Source: a virus
Virus record (IMG/VR): IMGVR_UViG_3300047199_000067
Span: 1-58,085 of that record
Length of the DNA stretch: 58,085 nucleotides
Direction: 5' to 3' (one strand)
The translations under genes were made by a program, and so were the position numbers. Below, piece by piece: positions 24,605-32,084 of the stretch (positions within the stretch are counted from its first letter, which is position 1; every line of letters starts with the position of its first letter). The notes beneath the pieces were generated by a model, which made no database searches, was not told where the DNA came from, and worked only from the letters and a program-made list of their open reading frames with translations.

Positions 24605-24818
24605 CGTATTACTCGGCTGTGCGTATAAAAGACAGTTTATTTTACTGCCCGTAGAGAAGTACCACTTTATAACCAAAGCGGGCGACGTACTCCAGCGTCA
24701 GACGCAAGACGACCAGGTGTCCTTACCTGTTGATGGGGTGTGGATAAGTATAGGTGAAAAAGAAAAGTATGAACACGCACAGGAGTATGCAGTAGAACAC
24801 GGATACGTACCGCAGTAA
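24561..24818 (+). CDS. Small lipoprotein (possible o-spanin)
   Basis: 85 residues from ATG 24561. A signal peptide (MRYLKRLLVLAVISSVL) ends in lipobox LLGC, with Cys 20 the lipidated residue. The mature part is about 65 residues. It overlaps the upstream coiled-coil gene by 44 bases. Outer-membrane lipoprotein targeting would point to a diderm host. Confidence 0.7.
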   Translation: MRYLKRLLVLAVISSVLLGCAYKRQFILLPVEKYHFITKAGDVLQRQTQDDQVSLPVDGVWISIGEKEKYEHAQEYAVEHGYVPQ

Positions 24819-24931
24819 ACATCGGGAGGGGCGTTCGTCCGTTGACCACGGCTCGGGCATAGTATCCAAGGACGTCTTCAAGATATTGTGTCCTGCGGAC
24901 GCCCTCTCGGCATACAATGGAGGAAATGGAA
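24819..24931 (+). other. Non-coding gap with inverted-repeat segments
   Basis: About 110 bases without a convincing gene. GTCCG/CGGAC, AGGAC/GTCCT and GAGGG/CCCTC segments are nested and could give a branched RNA leader. No promoter or T run seen. Confidence 0.35.
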
Positions 24932-25162
24932 ATGGAAATGGAAAGCCAAGTATTAGGCAACGGTCAATCGAAAGTTTGGATACATTTATCAGAAGGGGCT
25001 TTGAAGAAACTCAAGCAGGACAGGCAGGCGAAGGTAATGTACAAAAGAACTATAATCTATCTTACACCGAAGGCAAAGCATAGTGTACTGTTTAAAGGGA
25101 AGGGCAGGAAGGTTACTAACGACCAGGCAAAACGGATAGAGAAAATATTAAACGAGGGTTGA
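24932..25162 (+). CDS. Hypothetical protein, start ambiguous
   Basis: 76 residues if it starts at 24932. Four in-frame ATGs occur in an ATGGAAATGGAA tract; 24932 is best spaced from GGAGG, but 24917 and 24926 are possible. Basic (KRTIIYLTPKAKHSVLFKGK). Unknown function. Confidence 0.5.
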   Translation: MEMESQVLGNGQSKVWIHLSEGALKKLKQDRQAKVMYKRTIIYLTPKAKHSVLFKGKGRKVTNDQAKRIEKILNEG

Positions 25163-25163
25163 T

Positions 25164-25361
25164 ATGGACACGCCATTTAATATCATATCAGTATGTAGGG
25201 AAGATGTTGCGACTGTCATAAAAGACAAAAAGACGGCAGAGGCGTTGACCGATGATGAGATGAGAAGGATAGCGAATAAGATGTCGGACGCATATCTCAA
25301 CAACGGGTATTGGCAAGATTTGAAAGAGATAACGGAGATGGTATTAAAGGGAAGGGTATGA
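25164..25361 (+). CDS. Hypothetical protein
   Basis: 65 residues, MDTPFNIISVCREDVATVI, with an acidic helix (TDDEMRRIANKMSDAYLNNG). This resembles small phage proteins of unknown role. Immediately upstream of the SbcD-like gene. Confidence 0.55.
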   Translation: MDTPFNIISVCREDVATVIKDKKTAEALTDDEMRRIANKMSDAYLNNGYWQDLKEITEMVLKGRV

Positions 25362-25362
25362 A

Positions 25363-26295
25363 GTGAAGCTACTCTATTTTACAGACAGTCATATAAAGGG
25401 GAAAAATCCTATATCAAGGACAGGGGACTTTGTAGAGGATATGTCTATTAAGTTAGCCGAGATAGGCGGTATGGTCAAGGCGGAAGGGATAGATAAGGTT
25501 CTATTCGGGGGAGATTTATTTGATAGCCCCTCGGTTGCTCTTAACGTAGTGGATATGGTGGTAGACCAGATAGAGAGTTGGGGAGTGGACTTTTGGACTA
25601 TTCGCGGTAACCACGATGAGATAGGTCATAATCCAGGAGCGAGCGGGCAGAGTGTTCTTGACCATATATTCAGGCGGTCAAAGATAATCAAGCATTTGGG
25701 CGGTATGGCTTGTGAGGAGGCGTATATAGAAGGGGTAGATTACTACCACAGTATAGAAGAAGACATTAAAGCGAAAGGTCTTATGAGTGCAATGCCCCAT
25801 TTAGAAGGGAGGAAGATTGCGGTAGTCCACGCTTTTATATTAGATAAGCCCTTTTTAGCAGGAATAGCTCACGTATGCATTAAGGATATAAAGTCGGATT
25901 TTGATTTGGTATTGATAGGTCATACGCACCCAGATATAGGTATCCATAAAAAGGATAAGACTACCTATGTCGGCATAGGGGCATTGGCGAGGATAAGTAT
26001 AGTTGACGCAGACAGGAAACCGCAGGTATTGATTATAGATACAGCTACTCCTACTATGAAGGTCGTGCAGTTACAAAACGTAAGGGCGAGGGATGTAGCT
26101 TTTGATATGGAGAAGGCAAAAGAGGTATTGGCATTACAGGGGCGGTTGGATGAGTTCATAAGTAGTTTGGAGGGTGTAAAGTTCCAGGGCTTGAATTTGA
26201 AAAATATTATTGAGAGTATAGCAGAGAAAGAGAATATCGATAAAGAGGTAGTGCGTATTGTTCTTGAAAGGATAGAAAAGTATGATACGGCATAA
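25363..26295 (+). CDS. SbcD/Mre11-like nuclease
   Basis: 310 residues, GTG start. Calcineurin-type phosphoesterase motifs in order: TDSH (8-10), GGDLFDS near 49, RGNHDE near 83, VVHAF near 154 and GHTHPD near 185; these hold the two-metal active site. It is the expected nuclease partner of the split Rad50-like halves at 18146 and 26999, resembling SbcCD or T4 gp46/47, and would process DNA ends for recombination-dependent replication. Confidence 0.9.
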   Translation: MKLLYFTDSHIKGKNPISRTGDFVEDMSIKLAEIGGMVKAEGIDKVLFGGDLFDSPSVALNVVDMVVDQIESWGVDFWTIRGNHDEIGHNPGASGQSVLDHIFRRSKIIKHLGGMACEEAYIEGVDYYHSIEEDIKAKGLMSAMPHLEGRKIAVVHAFILDKPFLAGIAHVCIKDIKSDFDLVLIGHTHPDIGIHKKDKTTYVGIGALARISIVDADRKPQVLIIDTATPTMKVVQLQNVRARDVAFDMEKAKEVLALQGRLDEFISSLEGVKFQGLNLKNIIESIAEKENIDKEVVRIVLERIEKYDTA

Positions 26296-26578
26296 GCTAT
26301 TCCCTAAACAGATAATGGCATTGAAATCTGCGGTACAAAAAGCCCCGTTCAGTTGGGTAGATATAGATTTTAGTATTGGTAGGGGGAAAAGAGACGACGG
26401 TACGTGGTGTTTTTGGCTATTGGACGGTAAAAGAGTTGATGTCGAGTTCACCGAAAAAGAGTTAATCCTGCGGGTTACGACTATCGCAGACCTTGACAGA
26501 CCGATGGTTAAGATACAGGATTTTAATATTATAGAGCAAAGGATGTGGAGGAAACTGTTAACGGAGGGACGGGGATGA
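26282..26578 (+). CDS. Hypothetical protein
   Basis: 98 residues, overlapping the end of the SbcD gene by 14 bases. Basic N-terminus, then a likely beta domain (WVDIDFSIGRGKRDDGTWCF, VDVEFTEKELILRV). No family recognised. Confidence 0.55.
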   Translation: MIRHKLFPKQIMALKSAVQKAPFSWVDIDFSIGRGKRDDGTWCFWLLDGKRVDVEFTEKELILRVTTIADLDRPMVKIQDFNIIEQRMWRKLLTEGRG

Positions 26579-26754
26579 CGTCAGAGCAAAAAGCCAAGAT
26601 AGATAGTATGACACAGAAAGAACTGTGTTCAAAATGGAGATTTGCGCCCGTCGGCGACCTATTGTTGCAAGGTGATACAGGAGATTATTTCGCAAAAAGG
26701 TTAAAGGAGATGGGTGGTTTTACTCCTGAAATATCAAAAGAGTTAGGGTGGTAA
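26575..26754 (+). CDS. Conserved small phage protein, LCSKWRFAP type
   Basis: 59 residues from ATG 26575. The block KELCSKWRFAPVGDLLLQGD and GDYFAKRLKEMGGFTPEIS is one I recognise from many phages and prophages. Function not known to me. Confidence 0.65.
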   Translation: MTSEQKAKIDSMTQKELCSKWRFAPVGDLLLQGDTGDYFAKRLKEMGGFTPEISKELGW

Positions 26755-26789
26755 AAGATGTCTCAAGGTAACTGTGGAGGGGGAGAGAT

Positions 26790-27026
26790 ATGAATTACAT
26801 AGAAGAATTGAACCAGATACAGAAATCGGTAGAGGTAAAGAAACAGAAAAAGGTAGCATTGGAAGAACGTAAGCGTATGTTGGAAGAAGACCTTGGTAAG
26901 TCAATGGCTGAGCTCAAGGAGCTTGGTATCAATTCCCTTGAGGAAGCAGATGGTTACATTAAAAAGACAGAGGGCGAGTTAAATGAAGGGATTAGCAAAT
27001 GCCGTCAGATATTAGCAGGCAATTAG
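26790..27026 (+). CDS. Coiled-coil protein next to Rad50-like C-terminal half
   Basis: 78 residues, almost wholly charged heptad-like helix (KSVEVKKQKKVALEERKRML). It overlaps the next gene by 28 bases in another frame. It may be the descending coiled coil of the split Rad50, broken off as its own chain, or an independent partner. Confidence 0.6.
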   Translation: MNYIEELNQIQKSVEVKKQKKVALEERKRMLEEDLGKSMAELKELGINSLEEADGYIKKTEGELNEGISKCRQILAGN

Positions 27027-27616
27027 AGGGAGTGTTAAATAGTATAGGCGGTCTTAATAATTCTGTATCCTCATTAAAGGGTAAAGCGGATTTGCTTATT
27101 GAGCAGAATCAGGATTATGAGGATAGGCTCAAGCAATACACGGAAGGTAAAGAGCTTTATAGGAAGGCAATTGTACTCGTAGGGCAGGCGGGAGAGACAG
27201 CAAGGGTCGCTATCAAGAGCGGATTTGAGGGCATAGTTACCCACGCATTAAGGTCTATTGTCGGAGAGGATTATACTTTTGAGATAGTATTCGAAAAAAG
27301 AGGCAACGTCCAGGAGGCGAACTTTAATGTCAAGACAAAAGAGTTGGGAGAACCGTTTGACCCTATTGATAGTCGTGGTGGAGGTATTGTGGATATTGTT
27401 TCTATTGCGCTGCGCGTTTCGTTGCTTGAGTTATTTCAGCCCCGTATTGAAGGTCCAATAATTTTAGATGAGCCATTTAAGCATTTGTCAAAGGAATATA
27501 TCCAAAGCGCAGGCGAGTTTTTGGATGGCGTGGCAACGAAGATGGGCAGGCAGATAATTCTCGTTACGCATATCAGGGAATTGACAAATGAGGCGGATAA
27601 GGTGATAGAGTTATGA
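26999..27616 (+). CDS. Rad50/SMC-like ATPase, C-terminal half
   Basis: 205 residues. After a short coiled segment it shows a degenerate ABC signature (DSRGGGIVD at 124-132), Walker B PIILDEPF (153-160), D-loop KHLS and H-loop ILVTHIREL (His 191). It has no Walker A and no zinc hook, so it must pair with another polypeptide; the obvious partner is the N-half at 18146, which has Walker A but none of these motifs. Located just downstream of SbcD. Confidence 0.82.
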   Translation: MPSDISRQLEGVLNSIGGLNNSVSSLKGKADLLIEQNQDYEDRLKQYTEGKELYRKAIVLVGQAGETARVAIKSGFEGIVTHALRSIVGEDYTFEIVFEKRGNVQEANFNVKTKELGEPFDPIDSRGGGIVDIVSIALRVSLLELFQPRIEGPIILDEPFKHLSKEYIQSAGEFLDGVATKMGRQIILVTHIRELTNEADKVIEL

Positions 27617-28008
27617 GGAATTGTCCATTAGGCGGGGACGCAGACCATTGTGATGAGTGTGCGTACTATCCTGATTATAACTATAACGAACACACAGGAG
27701 AGTGTGAAAGGAGAGATGAGATGGATAAGGAAAAGAAGCCGCAGGATTTAGGAATAAATGTAGGAGACGGAGGCAAGGTAGAGGAGCATACCGCAAGTAA
27801 GAAGACAGAGCCAGCAAAGACTCTGCCTGAATACGAGATAATAGCCGATAAGATGATGCACGGTAAGCTGTTCCAAAGACCTGATATAAAAAGAGAGCTT
27901 AATGTAGTGCATAGGTTGTGCGTTAATGTGGGAGACAGACTCGATGACCCGCAGGTTATCGCTATGATTTTATTCCATAGAGGAATTGAGCCCGACTATT
28001 CATCGTGA
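27613..28008 (+). CDS. Hypothetical protein with N-terminal Cys cluster
   Basis: 131 residues, starting in an ATGA overlap. N-terminal Cys at 4, 13, 16 and 30 with acidic/Tyr residues suggest metal binding; a charged linker (KEKKPQD...) leads to a helical C-terminal part. Unknown. Confidence 0.55.
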   Translation: MRNCPLGGDADHCDECAYYPDYNYNEHTGECERRDEMDKEKKPQDLGINVGDGGKVEEHTASKKTEPAKTLPEYEIIADKMMHGKLFQRPDIKRELNVVHRLCVNVGDRLDDPQVIAMILFHRGIEPDYSS

Positions 28009-28295
28009 GTCGTGGTGAGTTTTCTTATAAGATTAGGTCGTTCTGGTTTAACCATTTCGTAAGATGTTTTATCCGTGGGTGTTTCAAGCATAGGGATTAT
28101 TGGGGACACCATATCATACGTCAGAGCGCAGGCGGTCCTTGGGAGGAGTGGAATAAGCTACCAATATGCAGGGAACATCATACAGAGTTACACGCCATAG
28201 GCGAGGAAGCATTTATGGAGAAGTACCCAGAGACAAGGGCGAAGATAGAAAAGGCTCACGAGATTTGGAGGAAGAAAAGTGCTGGAGAACTGTAA
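28005..28295 (+). CDS. HNH-like nuclease or zinc protein
   Basis: 96 residues, GTG start in a GTGA overlap. DYWGHHIIRQSAGGP then NKLPICREHHTELHAIG matches the HNH pattern (paired His, Asn, and C..H..H), though the first Cys pair of zinc-stabilised HNH proteins is not clear. Such small HNH proteins often lie in phage recombination regions. Confidence 0.65.
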   Translation: MSRGEFSYKIRSFWFNHFVRCFIRGCFKHRDYWGHHIIRQSAGGPWEEWNKLPICREHHTELHAIGEEAFMEKYPETRAKIEKAHEIWRKKSAGEL

Positions 28296-28455
28296 CCATT
28301 GGGAGCGACGGGCTATATTCAAGCGTATCAAAGAGGCGAAAGAGCGTATATGGTATTGTAAGTGCAAAGAACCGATGAGGGATTGCGAATATACCTATAA
28401 TTGTAATAGGTGTGGCGGGATAATCAATGATAGGGTATCACTACACAAGTTTTGA
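28279..28455 (+). CDS. Small Cys-rich protein
   Basis: 58 residues, GTG start, with Cys at 5, 27, 29, 36, 42 and 45 (last two as CNRC). Probable zinc binding. Overlaps both neighbours. Resembles phage proteins opening CxxWxR with a CxCKEP-like segment. Confidence 0.5.
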   Translation: MLENCNHWERRAIFKRIKEAKERIWYCKCKEPMRDCEYTYNCNRCGGIINDRVSLHKF

Positions 28456-28837
28456 TTGTTGGAAGCAGATACAGAAAGAGGGCTTACAGCCCTATATAAT
28501 AGACAGACCTTGTCTGCGTGAACATACGGGCGTAGAGTGGGTAAGAGCGGTTTGGATATGGACAGAGAAGATGGAAGGTATAGCCCACGTAGGGTCGGTC
28601 ATATACCAGATGTCTCATAAAGGGGCAACGGAGGCGGTTCTATTAGAAGTAGAGTATAAGGAACAGTATTGCTTGGGTTCGGTTGATGGTCATAAAATTT
28701 TATTGAATCATAATGGTACTTTGGAAAAATTAATATATCACGATGGGACACAGGAGGCGGTATTGGTCGGTAGGGCTATATCGTCTGATAAGATAAAGTT
28801 ATTAAGGCATTATAATTTATTGGAGTGTTTTAAGTAG
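28427..28837 (+). CDS. Hypothetical protein, ADP-ribosyltransferase-like N-terminus
   Basis: 136 residues. The opening YHYTSFDCWKQIQKEGLQPY has the H-x-T...W..I...GL.P look of ADP-ribosyl/2'-phosphotransferase folds. The downstream catalytic motifs of those families are not evident. It could be a host-directed ART-type effector or an unrelated fold. AT-rich in its second half. Confidence 0.4.
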   Translation: MIGYHYTSFDCWKQIQKEGLQPYIIDRPCLREHTGVEWVRAVWIWTEKMEGIAHVGSVIYQMSHKGATEAVLLEVEYKEQYCLGSVDGHKILLNHNGTLEKLIYHDGTQEAVLVGRAISSDKIKLLRHYNLLECFK

Positions 28838-28993
28838 ATGGCTGATAAAAAATTTATAGCATATTACGATTTTGATTGCGAACATTGCGATAGCACGATT
28901 TCAAAGGATGATGAATTTCACTTTTTTAACGGCGATAAGATTTGCGAGGATTGTTGGCAGAAGTTAGTAGATTATTATGAAGACGAGATGTAA
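28838..28993 (+). CDS. Small zinc-finger-like protein
   Basis: 51 residues with CEHC near residue 14 and CEDC near 37 in an acidic/aromatic context, a classic two-CxxC zinc site. Directly follows the previous stop. Unknown function. Confidence 0.55.
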   Translation: MADKKFIAYYDFDCEHCDSTISKDDEFHFFNGDKICEDCWQKLVDYYEDEM

Positions 28994-29006
28994 GGAGAAA
29001 ATGGAA

Positions 29007-29171
29007 ATGGAAAAGCAGGTGTTTAAAAGCATTAAGGTTGATATGGACAGGTATCAGAAACTACTCAAGGTATCAAAGGGCGATGGGTTATTTATGAGCT
29101 GGCATATGAATCTGGCTATTGATATTTATGTAGCCCTCTATGGAGTAGTAAGGTTTTTCCCAAAAAGGTAG
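29007..29171 (+). CDS. Small hypothetical protein
   Basis: 54 residues if it starts at 29007 (29001 also possible; AAGGAG is upstream of both). KSIKVDMDRYQKLLKVSKGDG resembles the strand-helix start of a ribbon-helix-helix protein, but evidence is thin. Confidence 0.45.
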   Translation: MEKQVFKSIKVDMDRYQKLLKVSKGDGLFMSWHMNLAIDIYVALYGVVRFFPKR

Positions 29172-29178
29172 GTTGTTT

Positions 29179-29442
29179 ATGATAATGGGACAAGAGAGAA
29201 AAACTTTTGTGGTATGTGTTTATCGTAAAGACGAGCATAGCGCAGACGCTAAAGAGGTAAAGTGCTCACAGTGCGGTGCGCCGTTGTGGTGCTCTCCTCA
29301 TAATCTTGGTTTAAGCCCTCTTTGTATTCAATGTTTCGAGAAAATCCCGCCAGCCGAAGCGGTTATAATGGTGAAGATGATAGATTTAATCAAGGCGAGT
29401 ATTGAGATAGTGAAAAGGAAAATGTCAGCGTGGATGAACTAA
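29179..29442 (+). CDS. Zinc-ribbon-like protein
   Basis: 87 residues from ATG 29179. CSQCGAPLWCSP and later CIQC give a two-pair metal site. A C-terminal helix is Met/Lys-rich. Alternative starts lie 6 bases either side. Unknown role. Confidence 0.55.
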   Translation: MIMGQERKTFVVCVYRKDEHSADAKEVKCSQCGAPLWCSPHNLGLSPLCIQCFEKIPPAEAVIMVKMIDLIKASIEIVKRKMSAWMN

Positions 29443-29452
29443 GGAGGGGTTG

Positions 29453-29620
29453 ATGGATAAGATATTAAGTGTTTGTGAGTTTGCTACAATGGGATTTTGT
29501 TTGGCTCAAATAGTCATTATCAGCATACAGAAGAAGGTATCTTTGTTAACCGCAATAATGGGTTGGTTGATTGCTGCGATTTGGGTCGTCATAGCGAGGA
29601 GGGCAAGAAATGCAAGATAA
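29453..29620 (+). CDS. Small two-helix membrane protein
   Basis: 55 residues with two hydrophobic segments (about 9-25 and 33-49) and a basic tail (RRARNAR). Strong AAGGAGGGG ribosome binding site. The topology suits a small holin or membrane stress protein, but no lysis gene is nearby. Confidence 0.55.
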   Translation: MDKILSVCEFATMGFCLAQIVIISIQKKVSLLTAIMGWLIAAIWVVIARRARNAR

Positions 29621-29861
29621 AATTATTGAGGCTCATATTAAAAGGTTTTCTTTATGTGATGGTGAGTTTAGGATTATTGTAGAATTAGAAGACGGCGGAG
29701 GGGTGTCTGTTTTAACGGGTGGAGGCAAGGATGAGTTTCAGTTTAGAGGTTCTAAACCAGAATCCATAGCAAAGATAGCAAAGTTATTGGCGGCTATACC
29801 AGAAGTGGTTGTTGAGATTAAGGAGATGGAGAGGAAGATGGAGGGCATTAATGGCAGTTAA
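29610..29861 (+). CDS. Hypothetical protein
   Basis: 83 residues, beta-rich then helical (IIVELEDGGGVSVLTGGGK, IAKIAKLLAAIPEVV). It overlaps the membrane protein gene by 11 bases. No family recognised. Confidence 0.55.
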   Translation: MQDKIIEAHIKRFSLCDGEFRIIVELEDGGGVSVLTGGGKDEFQFRGSKPESIAKIAKLLAAIPEVVVEIKEMERKMEGINGS

Positions 29862-30201
29862 CGAGAGGACAGAGGCATTAGCAAGAGAGTTATATTTTAC
29901 AGCGTTCAGGCGAGATAATTACGATGAGGATACGGAGGAGACCAAGCAATCATTTATAGCTATGGCTGAATATGTATTGAAGAATTTCGGCACGATAAGA
30001 GACTTCCAGCTAAACCCGCACGCTGTATTTGATGTTCTCAAAGGTAACCATAGGAAGGTAGCGAAGGCAATAGTTGGTGTGAGGGAAATGCCTCTTAACA
30101 TAGACCATATAGGGCAGAATATCAATGATTTGGTGATAGAGATGTTAATAGAGATAATGAATAAACGACCTGATATAGTTCAAAGGAAGCCAAGTGGATG
30201 A
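29851..30201 (+). CDS. Hypothetical protein
   Basis: 116 residues from ATG 29851 (GGAGGGC upstream). Helical, beginning MAVNERTEALARELYFTAF. No diagnostic motif. Confidence 0.55.
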   Translation: MAVNERTEALARELYFTAFRRDNYDEDTEETKQSFIAMAEYVLKNFGTIRDFQLNPHAVFDVLKGNHRKVAKAIVGVREMPLNIDHIGQNINDLVIEMLIEIMNKRPDIVQRKPSG

Positions 30202-30424
30202 GTTCGGTAAGTGGATTAAGTTTGCTTTGGTAGAGAAAAAGGCAAAGACCAATGTTTGGAATATTGAGACAGATGAAGGCATAGTTTTAGGGCAGATAAA
30301 GTGGTTCGGTCGTTGGAGGACGTACGCTCTTTATCCGTCGCCTGATACAGTCTTTGAAGATGATTGTCTTTTGGATATGGCTAATTTTATTAAGAAGCAG
30401 ATGGACGAAAGGAAAAAGAAATGA
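30194..30424 (+). CDS. Conserved phage protein, IKWFGRWRTYA type
   Basis: 76 residues. The VWNIETDEGIVLGQIKWFGR, WRTYALYPSPDTVFEDDCL and DMANFIKK blocks match a very widespread small phage family of unknown function. It overlaps the RuvC-like gene start. Confidence 0.72.
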   Translation: MDEFGKWIKFALVEKKAKTNVWNIETDEGIVLGQIKWFGRWRTYALYPSPDTVFEDDCLLDMANFIKKQMDERKKK

Positions 30425-30972
30425 GGATGATAGGTATAGATATTGGTAAGCACGGGGCAATAGCTACTATTGACGGTGAGGGGTTCTATGCGACATTTGA
30501 TATGCCTATATATATCGAAATAGAGAAGCATAAGCGCAGTAAGGATAAAAGAATAACCAATTTAAACAAAAGGGCGTTGTTCGATTTACTAAAAGGCTTA
30601 AAGACAGAGGATTGCTACTGCTGCGTAGAGCGCAATAGACCATATCCACAAGAGGGGGTAGTCAGTTCGTTTTCTCTTGGAGAGCAGGTTGGGTTGGTCG
30701 AAGGTATGTTAATTGCTTTGCAAATTCCGTTTGAACTGGTAAGCCCCCAAGCGTGGTATAAAGAGTTGAGCATAGTCAGGCAGTATGGTAGTAAGAACGC
30801 TACCTATGAAAAGGCAGGGAATATGTTCCCACGGGCTATATTAAAAACACCACGGGGCAGGATATTAGATGGCAGGGCGGATGCGCTTTTAATATGTGAG
30901 TACGGTAGAAGGAGGATAGCCAATGGTGTCGAGGCAAGAGATAGAGCAGGACATAATCAGGATAGTCAGTAG
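30421..30972 (+). CDS. RuvC-like Holliday-junction resolvase
   Basis: 183 residues in an RNase H-like fold. Acidic residues fit the RuvC active site: Asp 7 (GIDIGKHG), Glu 70 (CVERNRPYP), and Asp 150/154 (DGRADALLICEYGR). Expected to resolve branched DNA before packaging, working with the SbcCD-like system. Its end overlaps the acyl-carrier-like gene by 50 bases. Confidence 0.82.
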   Translation: MRMIGIDIGKHGAIATIDGEGFYATFDMPIYIEIEKHKRSKDKRITNLNKRALFDLLKGLKTEDCYCCVERNRPYPQEGVVSSFSLGEQVGLVEGMLIALQIPFELVSPQAWYKELSIVRQYGSKNATYEKAGNMFPRAILKTPRGRILDGRADALLICEYGRRRIANGVEARDRAGHNQDSQ

Positions 30973-31168
30973 CTATGCGGTTATTGACGCAGGATTGATA
31001 ACAGATACAGCGAGCCTGGCAGGAGACTTGGAATTATCAGAAACAGAGATAGCAGATATTATTTATGAAATTGAAAATAAATATGAAGTGGCGTTGCCTG
31101 GTGATTTTGAGGACTACGAATACGTTACCGAGCTTATTGACGCAGTTTGCGTACAGAAAGGGGTGTAG
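30923..31168 (+). CDS. Acyl-carrier-like protein, altered attachment site
   Basis: 81 residues, helical and acidic, with the four-helix look of acyl carrier proteins (IVSSYAVIDAGLITDTASLA). At the site where ACPs have DSL, this reads DLELSETE; a Ser is present at 39 but the DSL motif is not, so phosphopantetheine loading is uncertain. Good site GGAGGATAG. If functional it could carry acyl or aminoacyl groups for a modification. Confidence 0.55.
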   Translation: MVSRQEIEQDIIRIVSSYAVIDAGLITDTASLAGDLELSETEIADIIYEIENKYEVALPGDFEDYEYVTELIDAVCVQKGV

Positions 31169-31170
31169 TA

Positions 31171-31578
31171 ATGGGTAAAGGTCAGAAGGAATATAAAGTA
31201 GATACTAATATATCGATGGAGGATTTGCAGATGCGTGAAGCACCCGTCGATATTACTCCTACGAAGTTGTTTTATAATTTTGTGTTTTCGATGTTCAAGA
31301 AGTATGACCTAAAGCATAGCGGGTTCAATGGTCATCAGCATAAGTTAATCCGAGACGTCAGATATAAGTTCGAGGAAGCGGTCAAGACAAGCGCAACAGT
31401 TATTGTATTCCTTGATAGAGAATTAAGATTTATCAATGACGTATTCTATGACGCAAGTTCAGGGATAGAGTCGAACGAGATAAGGGAGCGGATACACGAT
31501 AAGATATTAGCGGCGTTCGGCAAGGATAGTGTTGAAGAAGAAAAAGATGATGTGCCAGAAATAAAGATTGACAAGTAA
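31171..31578 (+). CDS. Hypothetical protein
   Basis: 135 residues from ATG 31171 (AAAGGGGTG upstream). Mixed alpha/beta with acidic tail. A promoter for the next operon begins inside its last codons. No family recognised. Confidence 0.55.
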   Translation: MGKGQKEYKVDTNISMEDLQMREAPVDITPTKLFYNFVFSMFKKYDLKHSGFNGHQHKLIRDVRYKFEEAVKTSATVIVFLDRELRFINDVFYDASSGIESNEIRERIHDKILAAFGKDSVEEEKDDVPEIKIDK

Positions 31579-31596
31579 TATAGTATAGTGTAATCT
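31568..31596 (+). promoter_or_regulatory. Promoter of the 7-deazaguanine operon
   Basis: TTGACA, 17-bp spacer, TAATCT. The predicted transcript start (about 31603) lies at the foot of the following terminator-like hairpin, so initiation and termination signals are stacked. Confidence 0.75.
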
Positions 31597-31603
31597 ATTA
31601 GAC

Positions 31604-31653
31604 AGGGATATCTGCATTTGCTCTTAACAGAGGAAAGGCGGATATCCCTTTTT
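31604..31653 (+). terminator. Terminator or attenuator hairpin before queD
   Basis: AGGGATATC.GC pairs with GC.GATATCCCT around an inner TTTGCTCTT/AGAGGAAA hairpin, followed by five T. It ends the upstream transcript and, as a promoter lies just in front, would also attenuate the que operon. Confidence 0.8.
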
Positions 31654-31697
31654 CTTTGTATCCTACCTGCAAGCCCCTCAATTATATAGGAGGTTGT

Positions 31698-32084
31698 ATG
31701 TATCTGATAAAGAGCGAAGGCTCGTTTGATTCGGCTCATAAGCTCAAGGGCTATAAAGGCAAGTGTAGTCGGCTTCACGGCCACCAATGGCGATTTGAAG
31801 CCACTTTTGCTTTTTATGGTAAGCTTGATAAAATAGGGATTAGCATAGACTTTAAAGAGGTTAAGAATTGGCTAAAAGAGGTTGAGGAGAGATACGACCA
31901 TAAGCTATTGGTCTTTAAGCCAAACTCGACGGCAGAGGTTATAGTAAAAAAGATTTATGAGTTGTTGTCAGCGCATAACAAGGAAGGCGTTATAAGAGTC
32001 GCTAAGGTAGCCTTGTGGGAGACTCCGAATAATTGTATAGAGTATTATGAGGGGGTAGAGTCAGGAGGGGTGTTGAAATGTTAA
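31698..32084 (+). CDS. queD: 6-carboxytetrahydropterin synthase (QueD)
   Basis: 128 residues from ATG 31698, with TAGGAGG upstream; an earlier in-frame ATG would begin inside the leader. Zinc ligands His 14, His 27 and His 29 (SAH and LHGHQ), catalytic Cys 23, His 68 (DHKLL) and Glu 108 (WETPNN) match QueD of the 6-PTPS family. Converts the FolE product 7,8-dihydroneopterin triphosphate to 6-carboxy-tetrahydropterin, the QueE substrate. queE follows with a 7-base overlap and folE is two genes further on. Confidence 0.92.
   Translation: MYLIKSEGSFDSAHKLKGYKGKCSRLHGHQWRFEATFAFYGKLDKIGISIDFKEVKNWLKEVEERYDHKLLVFKPNSTAEVIVKKIYELLSAHNKEGVIRVAKVALWETPNNCIEYYEGVESGGVLKC

Noticed and set aside
24886-25083. 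65-codon ORF overlapping the gene at 24932
   Set aside because: No ribosome binding site, and the other frame is better supported and ends adjacent to the next gene.
26758-26790. 10-codon ORF with good spacing to neighbours
   Set aside because: Too short to support as a gene; it contains the ribosome binding site of the next one.
31597-31697. PreQ1 riboswitch upstream of queD
   Set aside because: I looked for the preQ1-I A-rich tail/loop and preQ1-II patterns and saw neither.
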